Translations under genes and position numbers: made by a program | Part shown: positions 24,401-36,377 of the stretch, one piece after another | Position numbering within the stretch: position 1 is the stretch's first letter | Layout: each line of letters starts with the position of its first letter | Assembly (NCBI GenBank): GCA_964017125.1 | Contig: OZ024907.1 | Coordinates: 25,172,476-25,236,475, forward strand | DNA length: 64,000 bases | Direction: 5' to 3' | Origin: Flabesymbios commensalis | Lineage: Eukaryota; Annelida; Polychaeta; Terebellida; Flabelligeridae | Notes under the pieces: generated by a model | Told to the model about the DNA's origin: nothing | The model's database searches: none | The model's input: only the letters and a program-made list of their open reading frames with translations

Positions 24401-25275
24401 TCACTGTCAGAAGACATGGATTTGATTTTCAACATTTCACACATACTCCTGGAGAAACACCATACCATCCAAGCCGAAATTAAGAGCGTTTGTAAAATAT
24501 AAATTAGTATATCGAACAGAATTATGTGTCTTCCCTTTTACCTAAGAACAAAAGATCATTACTGAGTCAATTTAGATATGGCGTTTTACCATTGGCAACA
24601 GAGACAGGACGATATTGACAGATCCCTAGTAATTAAAGATATTGTATTTTTGTTATCTAACTGCAGAAGAGGAAATTCATTTTTTATGTACCTCTGATTT
24701 TTATAATGAAAATGAAATGAATCGGGCTTTAGGCCACCTTTGTGCACATATAGGCTAAACTGGGCCAGGAGAACCTCCTGAGGATGGTGAGATGATTGAG
24801 ATGACACTGTCCTCCAGACACAGGATTCGAAATTCGAGCCCTGGCGGTCTGAGGCCGAGCACGCTACCTCTCGGTCACGGAGGCTCCCCACCGATTTTTA
24901 TAATACGCTGAGAGAAACACTTTTTCAGAATAATAATTCTAACGAACCCTCTGTAATAAATATTTCAGCCATGTTAGGAATCGATTTATTAACTTTTTAA
25001 TGAATGATAAATTTGTAAAATTTGTAGCTGATTTTATTTCAAATGCCTGGTATAAAAGGCAAAATGCATTATTTAACTGAATACACATTATGTTATTGTT
25101 CTTTATATTATTATTATTATTATCAAACTTATATTGCACCTGCGTATATATTAGATTTATAGTGACTAATAAGTCCTCGAGGGCTGGGTACTTTATTTAA
25201 CAATATTTCATGTTTTCATGTATTTGTTGTAAATGTACATGTCACTGAAATAAACATTATCTATCTATCTAATCT
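21430..25275 (+). pseudogene. Inactive non-LTR retrotransposon (endonuclease-RT LINE)
   Basis: Plus-strand fragments follow the order of one LINE ORF2. The APE-type endonuclease is first: SWNVNGWTKTNQN at 21455, CETHLKDE, GSGGVGILVNG at 21640, IFICGDLNARRGK at 21880, NGR and VVDYILLQ at 22100. The RT follows: LTPLNYRGISLLSTVSKVYS, EEQNGFRKGRSCADQ at 23370, SGVRQGG at 23650, YADDLALIAESEADLQELL at 23765. The C-terminal part (VPKSDYFAGI, NRAIRLFLGLG, SLLSQFRYGVLPLATETGRY) runs to 24615. Many stops and frameshifts make it dead. It ends with AATAAACATT and an ATCT repeat at 25256-25272. Length is close to a full element. A SINE interrupts it at 24708. The family resembles LINEs abundant in bivalves and lancelets; clade not assigned. 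Confidence 0.9.
24708..24892 (-). mobile_element. tRNA-derived SINE inserted in the LINE
   Basis: A perfect 12-bp target-site duplication GATTTTTATAAT flanks it at 24696-24707 and 24893-24904. On the minus strand it opens GGAGCCTCCGTGACCGAGAG, then GTAGCGTGCTC (A-box region of a Ser/Leu-type tRNA), with a B-box-like GGGCTCGAATTTCGAA about 35 bp later. It ends in an ATTTC-type tail. A related copy is at 27996. Confidence 0.85.
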
Positions 25276-26602
25276 ACCCACCCTTTGTGAACTGCTGACG
25301 CCCATTTTAGTGAATAATCCTCAAGAATCTGTTTAGATGAGTGCCAAGTTTATATCAAGAATTCTGGCTTCGTAACAATAATCGGCTAAATGGGGACTGG
25401 TGTTACGGAGTGATTGTCATACTGTGGCTTGAAAAACTAATTCCTTCTTGTCAAATTTTGTGACATAATTCTTATTTAGACGGGTGCACTTAGTTTTCGA
25501 AAACAAGTGCATGCACTTATATTCGAACTTAAAACAATTTTAAAACATCCCTAAAACATGCGAATTTCACGTATAAGTGCATGTACGTTTATGTGCGGGG
25601 ATACGGTATTATTCAAATTTCAATTATTCAAAAAGTATTTAAATTTTGAACCAGGGTAATCCGTTAAACGTTTTTATCAGGGTTATATTTGCTGATGGAA
25701 AACATTGAGGTTTAGTTATACATGTAATGTTCTGCTCAAATCAGGAAGCATCATGACGCGTCATATAGATAACATAAAATACTATATTTCATAGGCATCG
25801 GTCAATTAACTATCTAGAATTACGATTCCCTCCGTAACCTGGTAACATGTGCTGATAAATGTAAAATAAATTCATTTAGTAAATTAGTTGTCCAAGGCTC
25901 GCTCACTAATTAATTTATTCAGTTATCCTGTGCAAATGATCGGTTTACTGTTTTTACTCAGATGTGAATTGGCGCCTGGTCCCGAAGTTGGAGCGGAAGT
26001 TCATGCGACCAGCCAGGAGTTTGAATTATTGATGTAACTGGTGCTAGTTAGGGATTGCCTGCCTGCACGATCCGCCCACACACCATACATCAATGATACG
26101 GTCAGGTCTCAAGGAATAGACCACGTATTCATCATGTTTATCCTACTTGTATGCGAGTTTATTTAACACAAAAACAAAGAGAGTCTTTTTTTATGTGTGA
26201 ACTGGATCATTTTAATAATAAACATACTGTCTGACAATATGGTCTAGTATCGCTGTCACCATTTACTACTTTTGACAGATAAGAGAAACAGTAAATATTG
26301 CATGTAATGAACCACTTTTAAATCCATGTAATTAGATGTAAATGGTTTTGAATTAAGACACGACAGATGTTATGCAACCAGATCATTTTGGAAGGTGTGT
26401 GCCTTTCGGTCACATAACACATCCGACGCTAGCTTCAGATGCCTGACGTATTTGCCTTTGGCAGCTGCCTTTCTCCCACGGAACTATTGTAACAGCAATA
26501 TTCGTAAAATATGCATTACACCCTACAGTCTGAATTTCCGGTGGCCTTTGTTTGCTGTCGTCAAGGGGAACCGGCGAAGCACTGGTAGCTGATCTAGACC
26601 TT
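25276..26602. other. No recognisable gene
   Basis: Apart from the short repeat at 25480-25600 (TTAGTTTTCGAAAACAAGTG) I see nothing. A dyad lies near 25978-26025 (CTGGTC-CGAAG ... GCGACCAG) but is too weak to name. Confidence 0.4.
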
Positions 26603-27208
26603 AACCCTTGCAGAGCGGGGATCGACTTTAAACGTCAGAATCTGACGTCTACAGACGTCAGATTCTGACGTCTAAAGTCGATCCCCGCACTTGATAAGTA
26701 AAAATATTTATAATGGCCGTAGACCAATAACAGGTAGTCAAATGAAGCAGAAAGAGCTAACTATAGTTGCAGTCAACTTCCAACAGCGTTGGGTGTTTTT
26801 CGCTGGTTTCTCCATTAAAATTTTGCAGGCACTGTTTGCATGTATTCCGGCGCCTACCCGTGCAGTTCGAGTGAGTTTTCATAAAATTAGACCATTTAAC
26901 ATGCAGTAGAGTTTCGAAATAAAAGCCGAATGAAATCAATGGGTTTATAGAGAAGAGTCATCATTCGTAATTTACTGTATGTCAAATGGTCTAACTTTTA
27001 AACTACATGATATTTGTAATTTTCAGGGTAGTTGCCGTATGACTAGAAAATAATGCTTGCCGAATTTCATGTCAATTGGATGATAATTGAGTGAGATTTA
27101 AAGTGCCTTTCACTTATATAAGACTTTTATGATGATTTTAAATTAAAAAATACCCTTTGGTATCCTTGGCTTATGAAAAGTTTTTCATCGCTTTAAGATT
27201 TAATGCAC
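26603..27208 (+). mobile_element. TTAA MITE family C with an inserted segment
   Basis: Starts TTAACCCTTGCAGAGCGGGG and carries a long hairpin (GCGGGGATCGACTTTA-ACGTCAGA and complement, 26617-26687). The body matches 63.8 kb up to AGAGCTAACT at 26760 and resumes at about 27117 (AGACTTTTATGATGATTT, CCCTTTGGT). The 360 bp between are foreign. The right end is worn. Confidence 0.7.
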
Positions 27209-27756
27209 GTTTGCATCCAGAAGACATGAGCCGCTGAATCAATGTTTTCAGGTAAACTGCAAATAACGTGGTTTAGCCTGGAAGAATTTTTTTTTTTTTA
27301 TATTCCATTTGCTGGAGATTGTAGAAACTATAAATGGTGTTTCAATAAGTAGCGAATAATAATACATCCAGTCCATCGGAGGCCGAAGCATCACTACTGA
27401 GAAATACAACGCAGTCTACTCGAATTTGATTGTAAAAAACGGGAAATAAAGATATTTAAAGGTAGCGTAGCCCAGACCTTTCCTATGAGCGACAAAGCCA
27501 GTGTAACAACGCCAATCTAATGAATACATACATTATATAATTACGCAGTATCTTGCTTGACAGGAGAATGCATAGTAGACACAAAACTGACTATAGAGCT
27601 TGCATAACAAAGTACAACGTGCTAGAGTCTTACATATGTTACACTAACAATAACATTATACACACATTTGAACAGTTGTATAGCTTAAATTCAATGACAA
27701 ATTAATACATGGCCTGGTTCTTCCGGAAATCCTGGCCGACTAGTAAACATTTAGTA

Positions 27757-27993
27757 TTAACCCTTGTCCTGCTATGCCCGGATATATACGGGGTGAAGGA
27801 TGTTTTAGATCAATAAAAATATCACCTAATTTTGATAAAATAGTTTTTAATAGACGCTTTGTTGATCCAATAATTTAATTTTAGATATGTCCTTTTTTCA
27901 TAAATAGTAATTTGAAGCTGGAAATTGCGTTAGCAATTCCAGATTCAAATGACAAAAAATACAATTGAAGCAATTCAGCAGGACAAGGGTTAA
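27757..27993 (-). mobile_element. TTAA MITE, family E
   Basis: TTAA on both sides, termini CCCTTGTCCTGCT / AGCAGGACAAGGG, and a stem CTGGAATTGC-TAAC-GCAATTTCCAG (imperfect) near the right end. Length 237 bp. The termini also read GGATATATACGG on the inner left side, as in the copy at 51011. Confidence 0.85.
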
Positions 27994-27995
27994 GA

Positions 27996-28190
27996 TGAGC
28001 CTGTGTGACCGAGAGGTAGCGTGCTCGGCCACAGACCACTAGAGCTCGAATTTCGAAGTATGTGCCTGGAAGACAGTGTCTGTGCCTGGAGGACAGTGTC
28101 ATCTGCGTCCATGGGCCAGAATTGGCCACCGTGCACCGTGCACCCATACCAACTTTTGTTATTCTTTGATATGTCCAAAACATGAAATGG
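27996..28190 (+). mobile_element. tRNA-derived SINE, second copy
   Basis: Reads GTGTGACCGAGAGGTAGCGT and, about 35 bp later, GAGCTCGAATTTCGAAG, matching the SINE at 24708. An internal duplication of TGTGCCTGGA-GACAGTGTC lies at 28070-28100. It abuts the family E MITE directly, and its own target duplication could not be fixed. Confidence 0.75.
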
Positions 28191-28302
28191 AATGTTAACA
28201 GTACAAAATAGGGACGAGCTTTGACAGCGTATATGGGGTTACCACCAAACCTGTCTAAAATCAGGGGGTAGGGTCACGCAAACGTCTCTCGTTGCAGTTC
28301 TA

Positions 28303-29247
28303 TGTCTCCCCTCTGTACACAGAGGTGGAGACATGTTGCTTTACCAGTGACCGCTCAGTGCTGTCAGTGAGTCTCTGTCTGTGAGTGTCCCATTCATTGT
28401 AGGCGGTCAAACGCGAGACGTCCACGACCCTGAGCCAACATTAGCCCGGTATTGGGTTAGCGTGTCGTGTTTGGCGCCACGCTGATTGTGGGCCAGCGTC
28501 ACAGACAGCGGGCCAGCAGTAACCCAGCTTTCAAAGTATCGTGCCAGTACTGCCAGCATGAAGTACTGACTAGGGTTGAATGGATACTGCCCAGCACCGG
28601 CAACGCTGGCATTTAACAGACATTGGGTCAGTATCGGCTTGTACTTGCCACCAGCAGTACATGCACTGCCAGACCTACACAGCGCACTGTGTAGCCTGTT
28701 TCAACCAGACACAGACGACACGCGTGTTTCAAAATGCAGACAGCTCTCCCAGCAAACACCAGGACTTGACCTAATGTTGTTTCAATGTTGGCCTAGCGCC
28801 GTCGGCGGTAGGCCAATATTGAAACAACATTGGGTGACATCCTCGTATTTGCTGGGATCCACACAGGTGTGACCGTGTTTGTCTACACCCACCCCTCCCC
28901 CTCCATAATATATTAGACAGGCAATCAGGGTACTTTTAGTAGGACAGCCGGCCAATCACAAACTTACAACAATACTTGAAATTGAGAGCGGGGGAGATAT
29001 GACGTCAGCCATATTATGTTTCGCACATTGCAGGGTGTGAAGATTTAAAACTGTTGCCCAACTGATTGAGCCTAAAGACGATTTAGTTACTGTAGATATA
29101 AAAAATGGGTTCCACCACTTCGAAATACATACATGTAATCTCTACTGTCAACAGGAGTCATTTAATAACATTAATTACAAAAGCCATTGACACTACAATC
29201 ATGTATTAGCTATCAACCTTTATGGTTATGCTGCTGGAGGGGAGACA
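28303..29247 (+). mobile_element. TIR transposon (TGTCTCCCCTC), long copy
   Basis: Ends TGTCTCCCCTCTG and CTGGAGGGGAGACA form a terminal inverted repeat about 945 bp apart. Its inside shares long stretches, inverted, with 42395-43100, including GAATGGATACTGCCCAGCAC-like and TGGCGCCA blocks. Outside the right TIR a near-palindrome (CAGTTTTTTTGTTTACAAAA) is also shared, so the real end may be farther out. No coding capacity. Family G foldbacks are built into it. Confidence 0.65.
28747..28858. repeat. Foldback family G copy, near perfect
   Basis: CCCAGCAAACACCAGGACTT at the left pairs with ATCCTCGTATTTGCTGGG at the right. The inner arms (TTGTTTCAATGTTGGCCTA and complement) are longer than in most copies. 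The centre is GCGCCGTCGGCG. Confidence 0.8.
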
Positions 29248-29289
29248 TCTTCAGTTTTTTTGTTTACAAAAAACTATACTCTACTAGTT

Positions 29290-31370
29290 ATTGGCCATGT
29301 ATATTTGACCTATGTTTTCTGAACCCAGATGTGTATATGCTTGAAATTGAGTGGTATTTAGATTTGTACATTGCATATAATTGTATATGTTTTGAAATGA
29401 AATAATATTGTAGCCGTTTTTGAAAATGTGTGTTTTTAGCCCGGGCTGAAATATGAAACATTGAACTATCCTCTAGAATTATTTTTCCGCTTGCTTTTAC
29501 ATAACTTGTGTGTGCTGAACTCGAATCTGTCAGATACCGTACTTTATTTGGTGACCTTCACCTTTAAATAAGCAAAGCAAAAAATGGGAATCTTAACAAT
29601 AGACCACGTACTACGGCAGATTAGGTTACAAGGCATTCGAAACTGTGTCTAAGCGCAATATTTTCTACCATGCTTTGATGTGCTTAGTATTTAGAATGAT
29701 ATCATTATTTTATTATTTGGAAATATGTAAAATGACGTCCATCTTGGATTGTACGATAAAATATAGGTCAGACGATGAAAAATAAATATCAGAAATGTTT
29801 GTTTCTGCACCCGCAAGTCACAATTGAGCAATTCTGAGCCACAAAGAAAAAGAAATTGTCATTTTGTTTTTTGTTCATATGAAGGTGAATTTCGCGGCAT
29901 TTTGTATTTTACTCGTCAGTAACGTTTATTGCTGATCCACTAAGTTACTACAAATACGTCATATTATCGTCAAAATATTACCCGTATACTTATAGTAATA
30001 GTAAATACATGTAACTAACTAAAAATGTGTAAAAAAATAATTAGTTAAAAAAATAATTGTAGGCGACCATCTCGGAAAATGGCCGCTTACGGCTTGGTGC
30101 CAAAAAAAAATATATGGGAAGAATTGCCCAGGCACATAGGTCATGTCTGTAAAAAATAAACAAAATGCATTGGTTCATTTTTTAGTAAGAGCTGAATTTC
30201 TCATACGCCCGCGGCGGCGGCGGCGACGGTGGAGACGGAATAATGCTAAACACTATAAGCATCCTGATATTATCGGAGATGCTTAATGACGCATAAGCCT
30301 GCACAGATATAAGTTCACGCCGTTAATAAATATATATCTATCTATCAATCAAGACAAGGAGCTAGAACTAGTGCCAGATTATTGAACAACAAGAAAATCT
30401 GACAAGTGGTTTTGAAGATAAATGTATATAGGCGACAGGCTCTTGGTGTGGTAAAAACGTGAAATTTAACATGACCCGCATACATGGATATAAAACTTCC
30501 AGGTCAATTTAGTTAACACTGATGTTCAAATAATAGAACACACAAACACACATAAATACTCGCTCGTTCTCAATGTTTTAGATGCAGAATTGAAAACAGC
30601 GGGTGCAGCAGCGAATTAATTAGGTCACTTAAATAGGCCCAAAGGTCCGGGTGTATTTTTTCTATTGTATATTGAAAATGTTGTCAAAAATATGTAGGCC
30701 TACACATGTGACTATGATAAACGATACTACTACTACTAATCGGATTATAGGGCACATAGGGTGGCGAATAAAACATTATTTTCCATAAGCTATGTATGTC
30801 ATCATGACCAGTAAGAGAACGGGTTGCGTAATATTTCAGTAAGAATATCCAAACCTCACCCTTTTCCTCAAGATGAATTGATTATATTGAGCATATAAAT
30901 ATCTCGTTGTGTTACACATTTGGAATGAATAAATTCCAAATAACTTATTCCACAGCAGAGTTTTTTAGTTTGTCAGCATTAATGACTCCAGTGTGTTTTA
31001 TCATATGTAAACATTATCTATAATATCTTAACTATCAGTATCACTCGACAAAATTCATCCCCCTGAAATAGTCTAATATATCGATTTCTTATCTCCAAAA
31101 AGATACGTTAATTTGGTATCAATGTTTTTGTGAAGTATTTTATTTTAGGCCCAAGAAAACAGTGGTTACAAATGTATACAAAGACACGTGTTGACTGTAC
31201 ATGAACGGTCATAACCCGAAGGGATCAAACATTTTGATGGTAACTGTGCATGTCTCTTACAAAATTGTAGTTTTCATTCATCAGTGCGCGTATACAGATA
31301 TCATGTTTTATTTTCTCCATGGCATGCGATATTATGTACAGTAATATAGATGCACTGTCCATATACGGCT
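29290..31370. other. No recognisable gene
   Basis: AT-rich, mostly unique. A short GCG repeat (CCGCGGCGGCGGCGGCGACG) lies at 30211. I found no exon or named repeat. Confidence 0.4.
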
Positions 31371-31377
31371 TTCCCCC

Positions 31378-31467
31378 TTAACCCTTTCACCACTGAAACC
31401 CGTTTTTATGTGCTGAATGCCATAGCATTCAGCACATAAAAACGGGCTTCAGTGGTGAAAGGGTTAA
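31378..31467. mobile_element. 90-bp TTAA palindrome (family H)
   Basis: Flanked by TTAA, termini CCCTTTCACCACTGAA / TTCAGTGGTGAAAGGG. The arms pair over 42 bp with one mismatch, around the centre TGCCATAGCA. It is the minimal TTAA element of the window: nothing but two arms. Confidence 0.85.
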
Positions 31468-31762
31468 ACATGTTAACACGTTAAGGTAAACCAATGTTGT
31501 CTGCCGCGACACACAGCTTTAAGTGGATGAAAGTAATAATATTTTCATAAAAACAGTGATATTTTTGCCTACTGAAACATATTTCAAACGATCACAGACG
31601 TGCTTAGCGATTGAATGGTTAATGTAGAATCAGCATGGGGATAATGACTTTGAACCAATGCTGGTCGAATATAGGCCCACCTTCTACAAAGCTGAAACAT
31701 CATTGGACCAATATTGTTTTAACAAGTTAAGTTTGTTGGAATGGGGGTTCATTACGTAATAA

Positions 31763-31852
31763 CCCAGCAGGCACAAGATATTGAATCAATGCCGATTTAA
31801 CTCTGGTCCAGCGGTTAACTAACATTGATTCAACTTATTGTGCCTGCTGGGA
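31763..31852. repeat. Foldback family G, divergent subfamily
   Basis: Ends CCCAGCAGGCACAAGATATT and AACTTATTGTGCCTGCTGGG. The arm sequence GGCACAA...TTGAATCAATG differs from the family norm at several places, yet pairs with its own right arm. Confidence 0.8.
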
Positions 31853-31872
31853 AGGATCAATATTTTGCGAGG

Positions 31873-31981
31873 CCCAGCAAACACGGAGACATACACACAA
31901 TATTGCTGTGATGTTGGCCCATCTTCTGCGACGCTGGCCCAACATTACAGCAGCATGGGTGAAGTCTCCTGTTTGCTGGGT
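31873..31981. repeat. Foldback family G copy
   Basis: CCCAGCAAACACGGAGACAT at the left, GAAGTCTCCTGTTTGCTGGG at the right, centre GCCCATCTTCTGCGACGCTG. Confidence 0.8.
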
Positions 31982-32632
31982 ACCAACGAATTAGCTCATG
32001 CTTGAAAAATTGCATACTCCCGTCACACTGCAGAATTATATCTAAAAATAAATTTCATATTGTCAGTATACAAATATGAAATGCAGACGCTCTCAGCGGG
32101 TGATTTGAAAATTATACGATAATAATGCCAATCTTCACAGAAATATACGTAGTTTCACTAAAGCTATTACGAAGATGCTCCAGACAAGCCGGATCTTGTT
32201 GACAGTCTTAAAATTGTAAGTTTTTGAACGATGTTTTGTGGAATCACTAGTACTGAAAAGTAAGGAGTGGGTGGATCGGTCCCAATGTCTGTAAAGGTAT
32301 CTGAAGGGGTGTCTAGGCGCAGAATCGCGCAAAGAGTGTATTGCAATCATGTTTCACAAAAATAGTAAGCAACAAAACTGGAAGGTCACAAAAAATGTAG
32401 TCACGGCTGGAATGTTTTCATATCGATGCCATCAAATTAGTCAAGGTAATAAACACGACATAAACCTCAGCAGGTAACATTTTAAAATATACAACTTGTA
32501 CCAGACCTAATCATGTTAATCATGTTAATGTACGGAAGCCACCTTAATGTAAAACTTTATTGGTTTAAACGTGGGTAATATGATAAAGAAACGTGACTAG
32601 GTGACGTACATGTTCAAGAAAAACAGGCTTTC

Positions 32633-32876
32633 TTAACCCTTTCAGGCCTGAATTTACCATTGTCATCTTCATCCACTACAAGCCGCGAATTGCTGTCGCA
32701 ATTCTCGACTTGTAGTGGATGAAGATGATTTTATGTGAGTGAAAAATTAAAGAAAACTGCCATGTATTGGTAAACCAGTTTCATGGAAATTTTCAGTTTT
32801 AAACCCATGGTTATAGGAAAATCAAGTCTATTTTCAGGGATGTAAAACGATGCATCGTGAGGGCTTAAAGGGTTAA
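32633..32876 (+). mobile_element. TTAA MITE, family D
   Basis: TTAA on both sides, termini CCCTTTCAGGCCTGAA / GGCTTAAAGGG. The stem CTTCATCCACTACAAG and complement has the apical part AATTGC-TGTC-GCAATT. Length 244 bp. Other copies lie at 39856, 48798 and 59288. Confidence 0.88.
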
Positions 32877-32879
32877 AGC

Positions 32880-34730
32880 GGTTGAAGTCGTGACTGTAAC
32901 TCACTAAACATGCTGAACAGTGATTCGACCTGAGAAAGTTAACATTTGCCATTAGCTTAATCTACTTTATATCCAACTCCTAATTTTATCAAAACTTGTC
33001 AAACATTGAAATACACTTTTGTCCTATATCTTAGTTAGTCTCGTACGTCACTTAAATAAACAAAAAATCATTTTTCTACTTTATGTTTTGTGCTAGCACC
33101 ACAACACTAAATATTCTCTACTAATGTCATAAGTTACAAGTACAAGTAGACGCTTCGTGGCATTGCTATGGCGGATCACATACGGTATGTCATATTGGAT
33201 CGTGTAATGATAAAAGTGATGAAAGAAAATCCACAAACGCCATATCTCTATTATTCAGGGTTTATTTTCGAGCCATGACCATGGTTTCGCCGAAGCGTCA
33301 TCCGCTTAAATTACAATCATATTTTTTTGTGTAATTACAATTTCATCCTTGTCCCGTCCGACACATTCTGCTCATGGATGAATATAACCCCGTACGACAC
33401 ATTATTGATTGCATTTTTTTTTAGCATTACAGTCTTTAGAATTAAATATTTAAAGAACTTTATCACTCTATTTCATGTTTTAATGATCAGAAAAGTATCA
33501 ATAATGATTTTTTCCATGATACATGTTGTGTCTCGCATGATACACCTTCTTCAGGTTTCCTTAAAAATGCTTTGTGATCTTGCAATTAAATCAATTTTAC
33601 ATTACTTTTAAATTTGTAATATTAGTTATTTCAAGTTTCTTTCGGAGATTAATTGCCCATTGAACTACATTTTTCACACATGTCCCATATGACACATTTT
33701 TAGTGTACCGTACAATACATCTTGATTCTTCATGAACTTTTTATTACCATTTTATTTAAAGTAATCTACCCTGATAACATCGCAAGGATCTGACACAGTG
33801 ACCTGCTTTTTAATGTAATAGTTGTAATACGATCAAAAGTTTACGCCTGCTGAAAATGTCATACTATAGTTTGCATAGGCACTTGAAATATTTCAATATA
33901 TCAATTTCATGGCATCTGAGTTTTTTGGTAGGCAGCGCGAGTGTCGTTTTTACACAGCTGGCTGTGGAAACAAAATGGCGGTCAGTGTGACTGGGCCTAC
34001 GGTGAAGTAAATAAGTTAGGCGGCCCAGTTATACCGGTAAAAGTAATCCATATTTATTTTGCAATGCAACTAGTACTTTGTTTTGCTACGGTTTCATAAA
34101 AATATAGTAAAAATGGTTTTATACTTCATTTGCTAATAGATTAAGACTTTTGAATTTTAATTTCATTGCTAATTGTTTTCTTAATTCTGTGCGTCTCGCA
34201 CGACACATAAAGTTTTTTGTGAATTTTTGGAAGATTGTTTTAGTATATTTTTCACTGTAGCTATATGTATACCTTGGTATCTTACCAATTTTGTCTACGT
34301 AGCTGCACTGGTCAGTAAGTGACCAGGATATAAAAAAAGCTCTGAATGACCCATACAACACATATGTAATTACCGTAAAGCTACATTTAAAAAAAGGTTT
34401 AATACTGATAATTATATTTACAAACACTTTATATCTTAAAAAGTAAGGTCAATGATGCTCCTGTCTTTGGAGTGCATATATTCAGACAAAAATAATAAAT
34501 TTGTATTTCCATAGTCTTTAGTGTTGACCATGTTGACAAAACCTGCACATAACATATACTGATGTTGTTTTAATTGAGATGATAACTAATGACAATCATT
34601 GTAACTGCATGACGTAACTAAGCAATTTAAAGATCATTATAGATCTGTATATAAATAAAAATGTGTATAAGTGAGAAGTGAGCTGGTTAGGATGAAGTGA
34701 CCTCGTGAGATAATATTTGTTCAGTGACCA
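32880..34730. other. Intron DNA of the ZC3H12-like gene, no further gene
   Basis: Lies between exon C and exon B. At 33970-33990 CAGTGTGACTGGGCCTA matches the terminus of the transposon at 18269, a solo end. Otherwise AT-rich with no supported feature. Confidence 0.5.
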
Positions 34731-34732
34731 AC

Positions 34733-34869
34733 CTTTGATAGGCGTGTCGGGCCTTGATGTCTCCTTGCGCCACTGCGGTACAAACACGAACACTTCGTGA
34801 CCCCTCTGCCGAAACCAATCCACGGCCAGTTGAATGCCCAGACATGAAAACACCTCCTTATTGCCATGG
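34733..34869 (-). CDS. ZC3H12: Regnase/MCPIP (ZC3H12-like) RNase, exon B: PIN domain, middle part
   Basis: Coding exon of 137 bp. The acceptor is TTATCAG and the donor is AAAG/GTTGGT. The leading C completes the Ser codon begun in exon A, giving the family sequence [10 protein letters not shown] across the junction. The exon then reads [19 protein letters not shown], followed by [16 protein letters not shown], and ends on the first base of an Asp codon. These are residues 300-346, counted from the first codon of exon A. In vertebrate Regnases this part forms a helix and strand next to the active site, and the VP-WRKE-RPD block is nearly invariant. The loop after RGH appears about one residue shorter than in vertebrates. 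The 1.5-kb intron to exon A holds a LINE 3' tail (35540-35960) and a small retroposon-like insertion (35261-35464). Codon phase agrees with both neighbours. Confidence 0.95.
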
Positions 34870-35260
34870 CTGATAATGATTAAGAACAATAAATTATTAT
34901 GCATATGTGACCAGTTGACGTGCCAATCTACTATATGATTTTATATCTTTATCACGCATAGATCGGATGCAACTCTAAAACGTAAAGTATAATAATATGA
35001 AGTTACATGTTAAATTCTATTATTTGCTACGGCGGAAAACAAGACAGTTGATGAGCGAATGCTGACAATTGAGCAGCGTTGGTGAGCTCAAAGCGACTAC
35101 ATAACATTCAGCATTCAAATTTTGAAAGTCTTACACAAATTCTAGCTTTCAACATGTCAAATGGATTAAAATATAAATGTGCACAGATTTAAAAACAACA
35201 GCTGCAGTTTTTTGCATAACACATAGTTTTTTTAATTTTCAGTAGCGTATTTGTTTAATA

Positions 35261-35464
35261 CTGGGTATTGGGATGGTTGCTAGCAGTAGTACTTGTTGCC
35301 CTCACCTGGGGAGGGTCATGCCCTATCACCCAACTCTCACGTCATCAGCTGTACATCATTCATCTCATCAACAGACTGCGTTGTTTTTATCATATTAAAA
35401 TGGCATTTAAATATCCATTGGTGCCGAAAAGTGACGTGAAGCAATAATTCACTGCTATAGCTAC
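35261..35464 (-). mobile_element. 204-bp internally deleted relative of the element at 13844
   Basis: Flanked by identical 13-bp TATTTGTTTAATA at 35248-35260 and 35465-35477. On the minus strand it starts GTAGCTATAGCAGTGAATTA, contains TTCACGTCACTTTTCGGCAC and ends ACTGCTAGCAACCATCCCAA. Both ends match the 675-bp element; about 480 bp of the middle are absent. Confidence 0.8.
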
Positions 35465-35539
35465 TATTTGTTTAATAAAAATTTTATGTACGATCTTGGG
35501 AAACAAGCGTTCAATGTTGGTGGAATAACGCCCTATGCT

Positions 35540-35960
35540 ATACAGACAGACAGACAGATATTTTATTGACAGAAAAGAAAAGTCATTACAGACTTATTCG
35601 TCATAGAAATGAAAGAGATATATGTACATGTATATACAAGATTGTTAGTTTGTTAAAATCATATGATAATATACATGGTATGACATACACAACTAAAATC
35701 ATGCTAAGTGGCATTGCCAAAATATAAACTGGGTATTTCGATAATATAAATGACTACTACTAAAAATGAATTAAAAGGCATTGCCAAGATAACATAGAGG
35801 TCTAGCATTTCGTTTCCCGCACCAAAACCAGAGATAAAATAGCTACTACGTATGACATACTAATTATATATAGTAGCAAAAAATACACTCTGGAAAGCGT
35901 AGAAACCTAAAATATATACAAGGGCATAATTATGCTACAGTAACTGGAGTATGCAATAAG
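35540..35960 (-). mobile_element. LINE 3' end fragment with CTGT tail
   Basis: On the minus strand the piece ends CAATAAAATATCTGTCTGTC, an AATAAA signal followed by a CTGT repeat. Upstream it shares CTACGCTTTCCAGAGTGTAT and TTTTATCTCTGGTTTTGGTG with 19835-20105. It lies in the intron between exons A and B, in the same direction as the gene. Confidence 0.65.
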
Positions 35961-36377
35961 ACAATGGTTAAAATTATATGGTATTTTTTATACAGCTAAC
36001 ATGGCTATAGGAATTATTTTCGGAATTTCAAATTATTATGGATGTGCAAATGTCACGGATGTCTCTAAGAATAGACTAAAATAATCATGTTTGAAGAAGC
36101 CACACATTTGTAAGTCTGTCGTTGGTAAAACAAAAAGCCTACGGTTTGTCATTCTATAAGTTTCGTAAAGTTTAGTTGAAAATAACTATAAACCTTGACG
36201 ACAGTTGTAGAACCATATTCTCATGTAAGCAATTTTTTAACCTCTTTACTAGAGGACTACTAAAATCCAAAATTGAATGTAGAAAATTATTAACCTGGTA
36301 ACTTTAGTACTACTAAAATCCAAAATTGAAAATGTACATGTGGGTAACTACTGAAACTATATTTGTGAGTGACTAAC

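Noticed and set aside
24740-24890. Possible functional tRNA gene
   Set aside because: A- and B-box-like motifs are present, but there is no cloverleaf or anticodon arm, and the flanking duplication identifies a SINE.
28576-28872. 98-codon frame on the plus strand
   Set aside because: It lies within nested family G foldbacks inside a TIR element.
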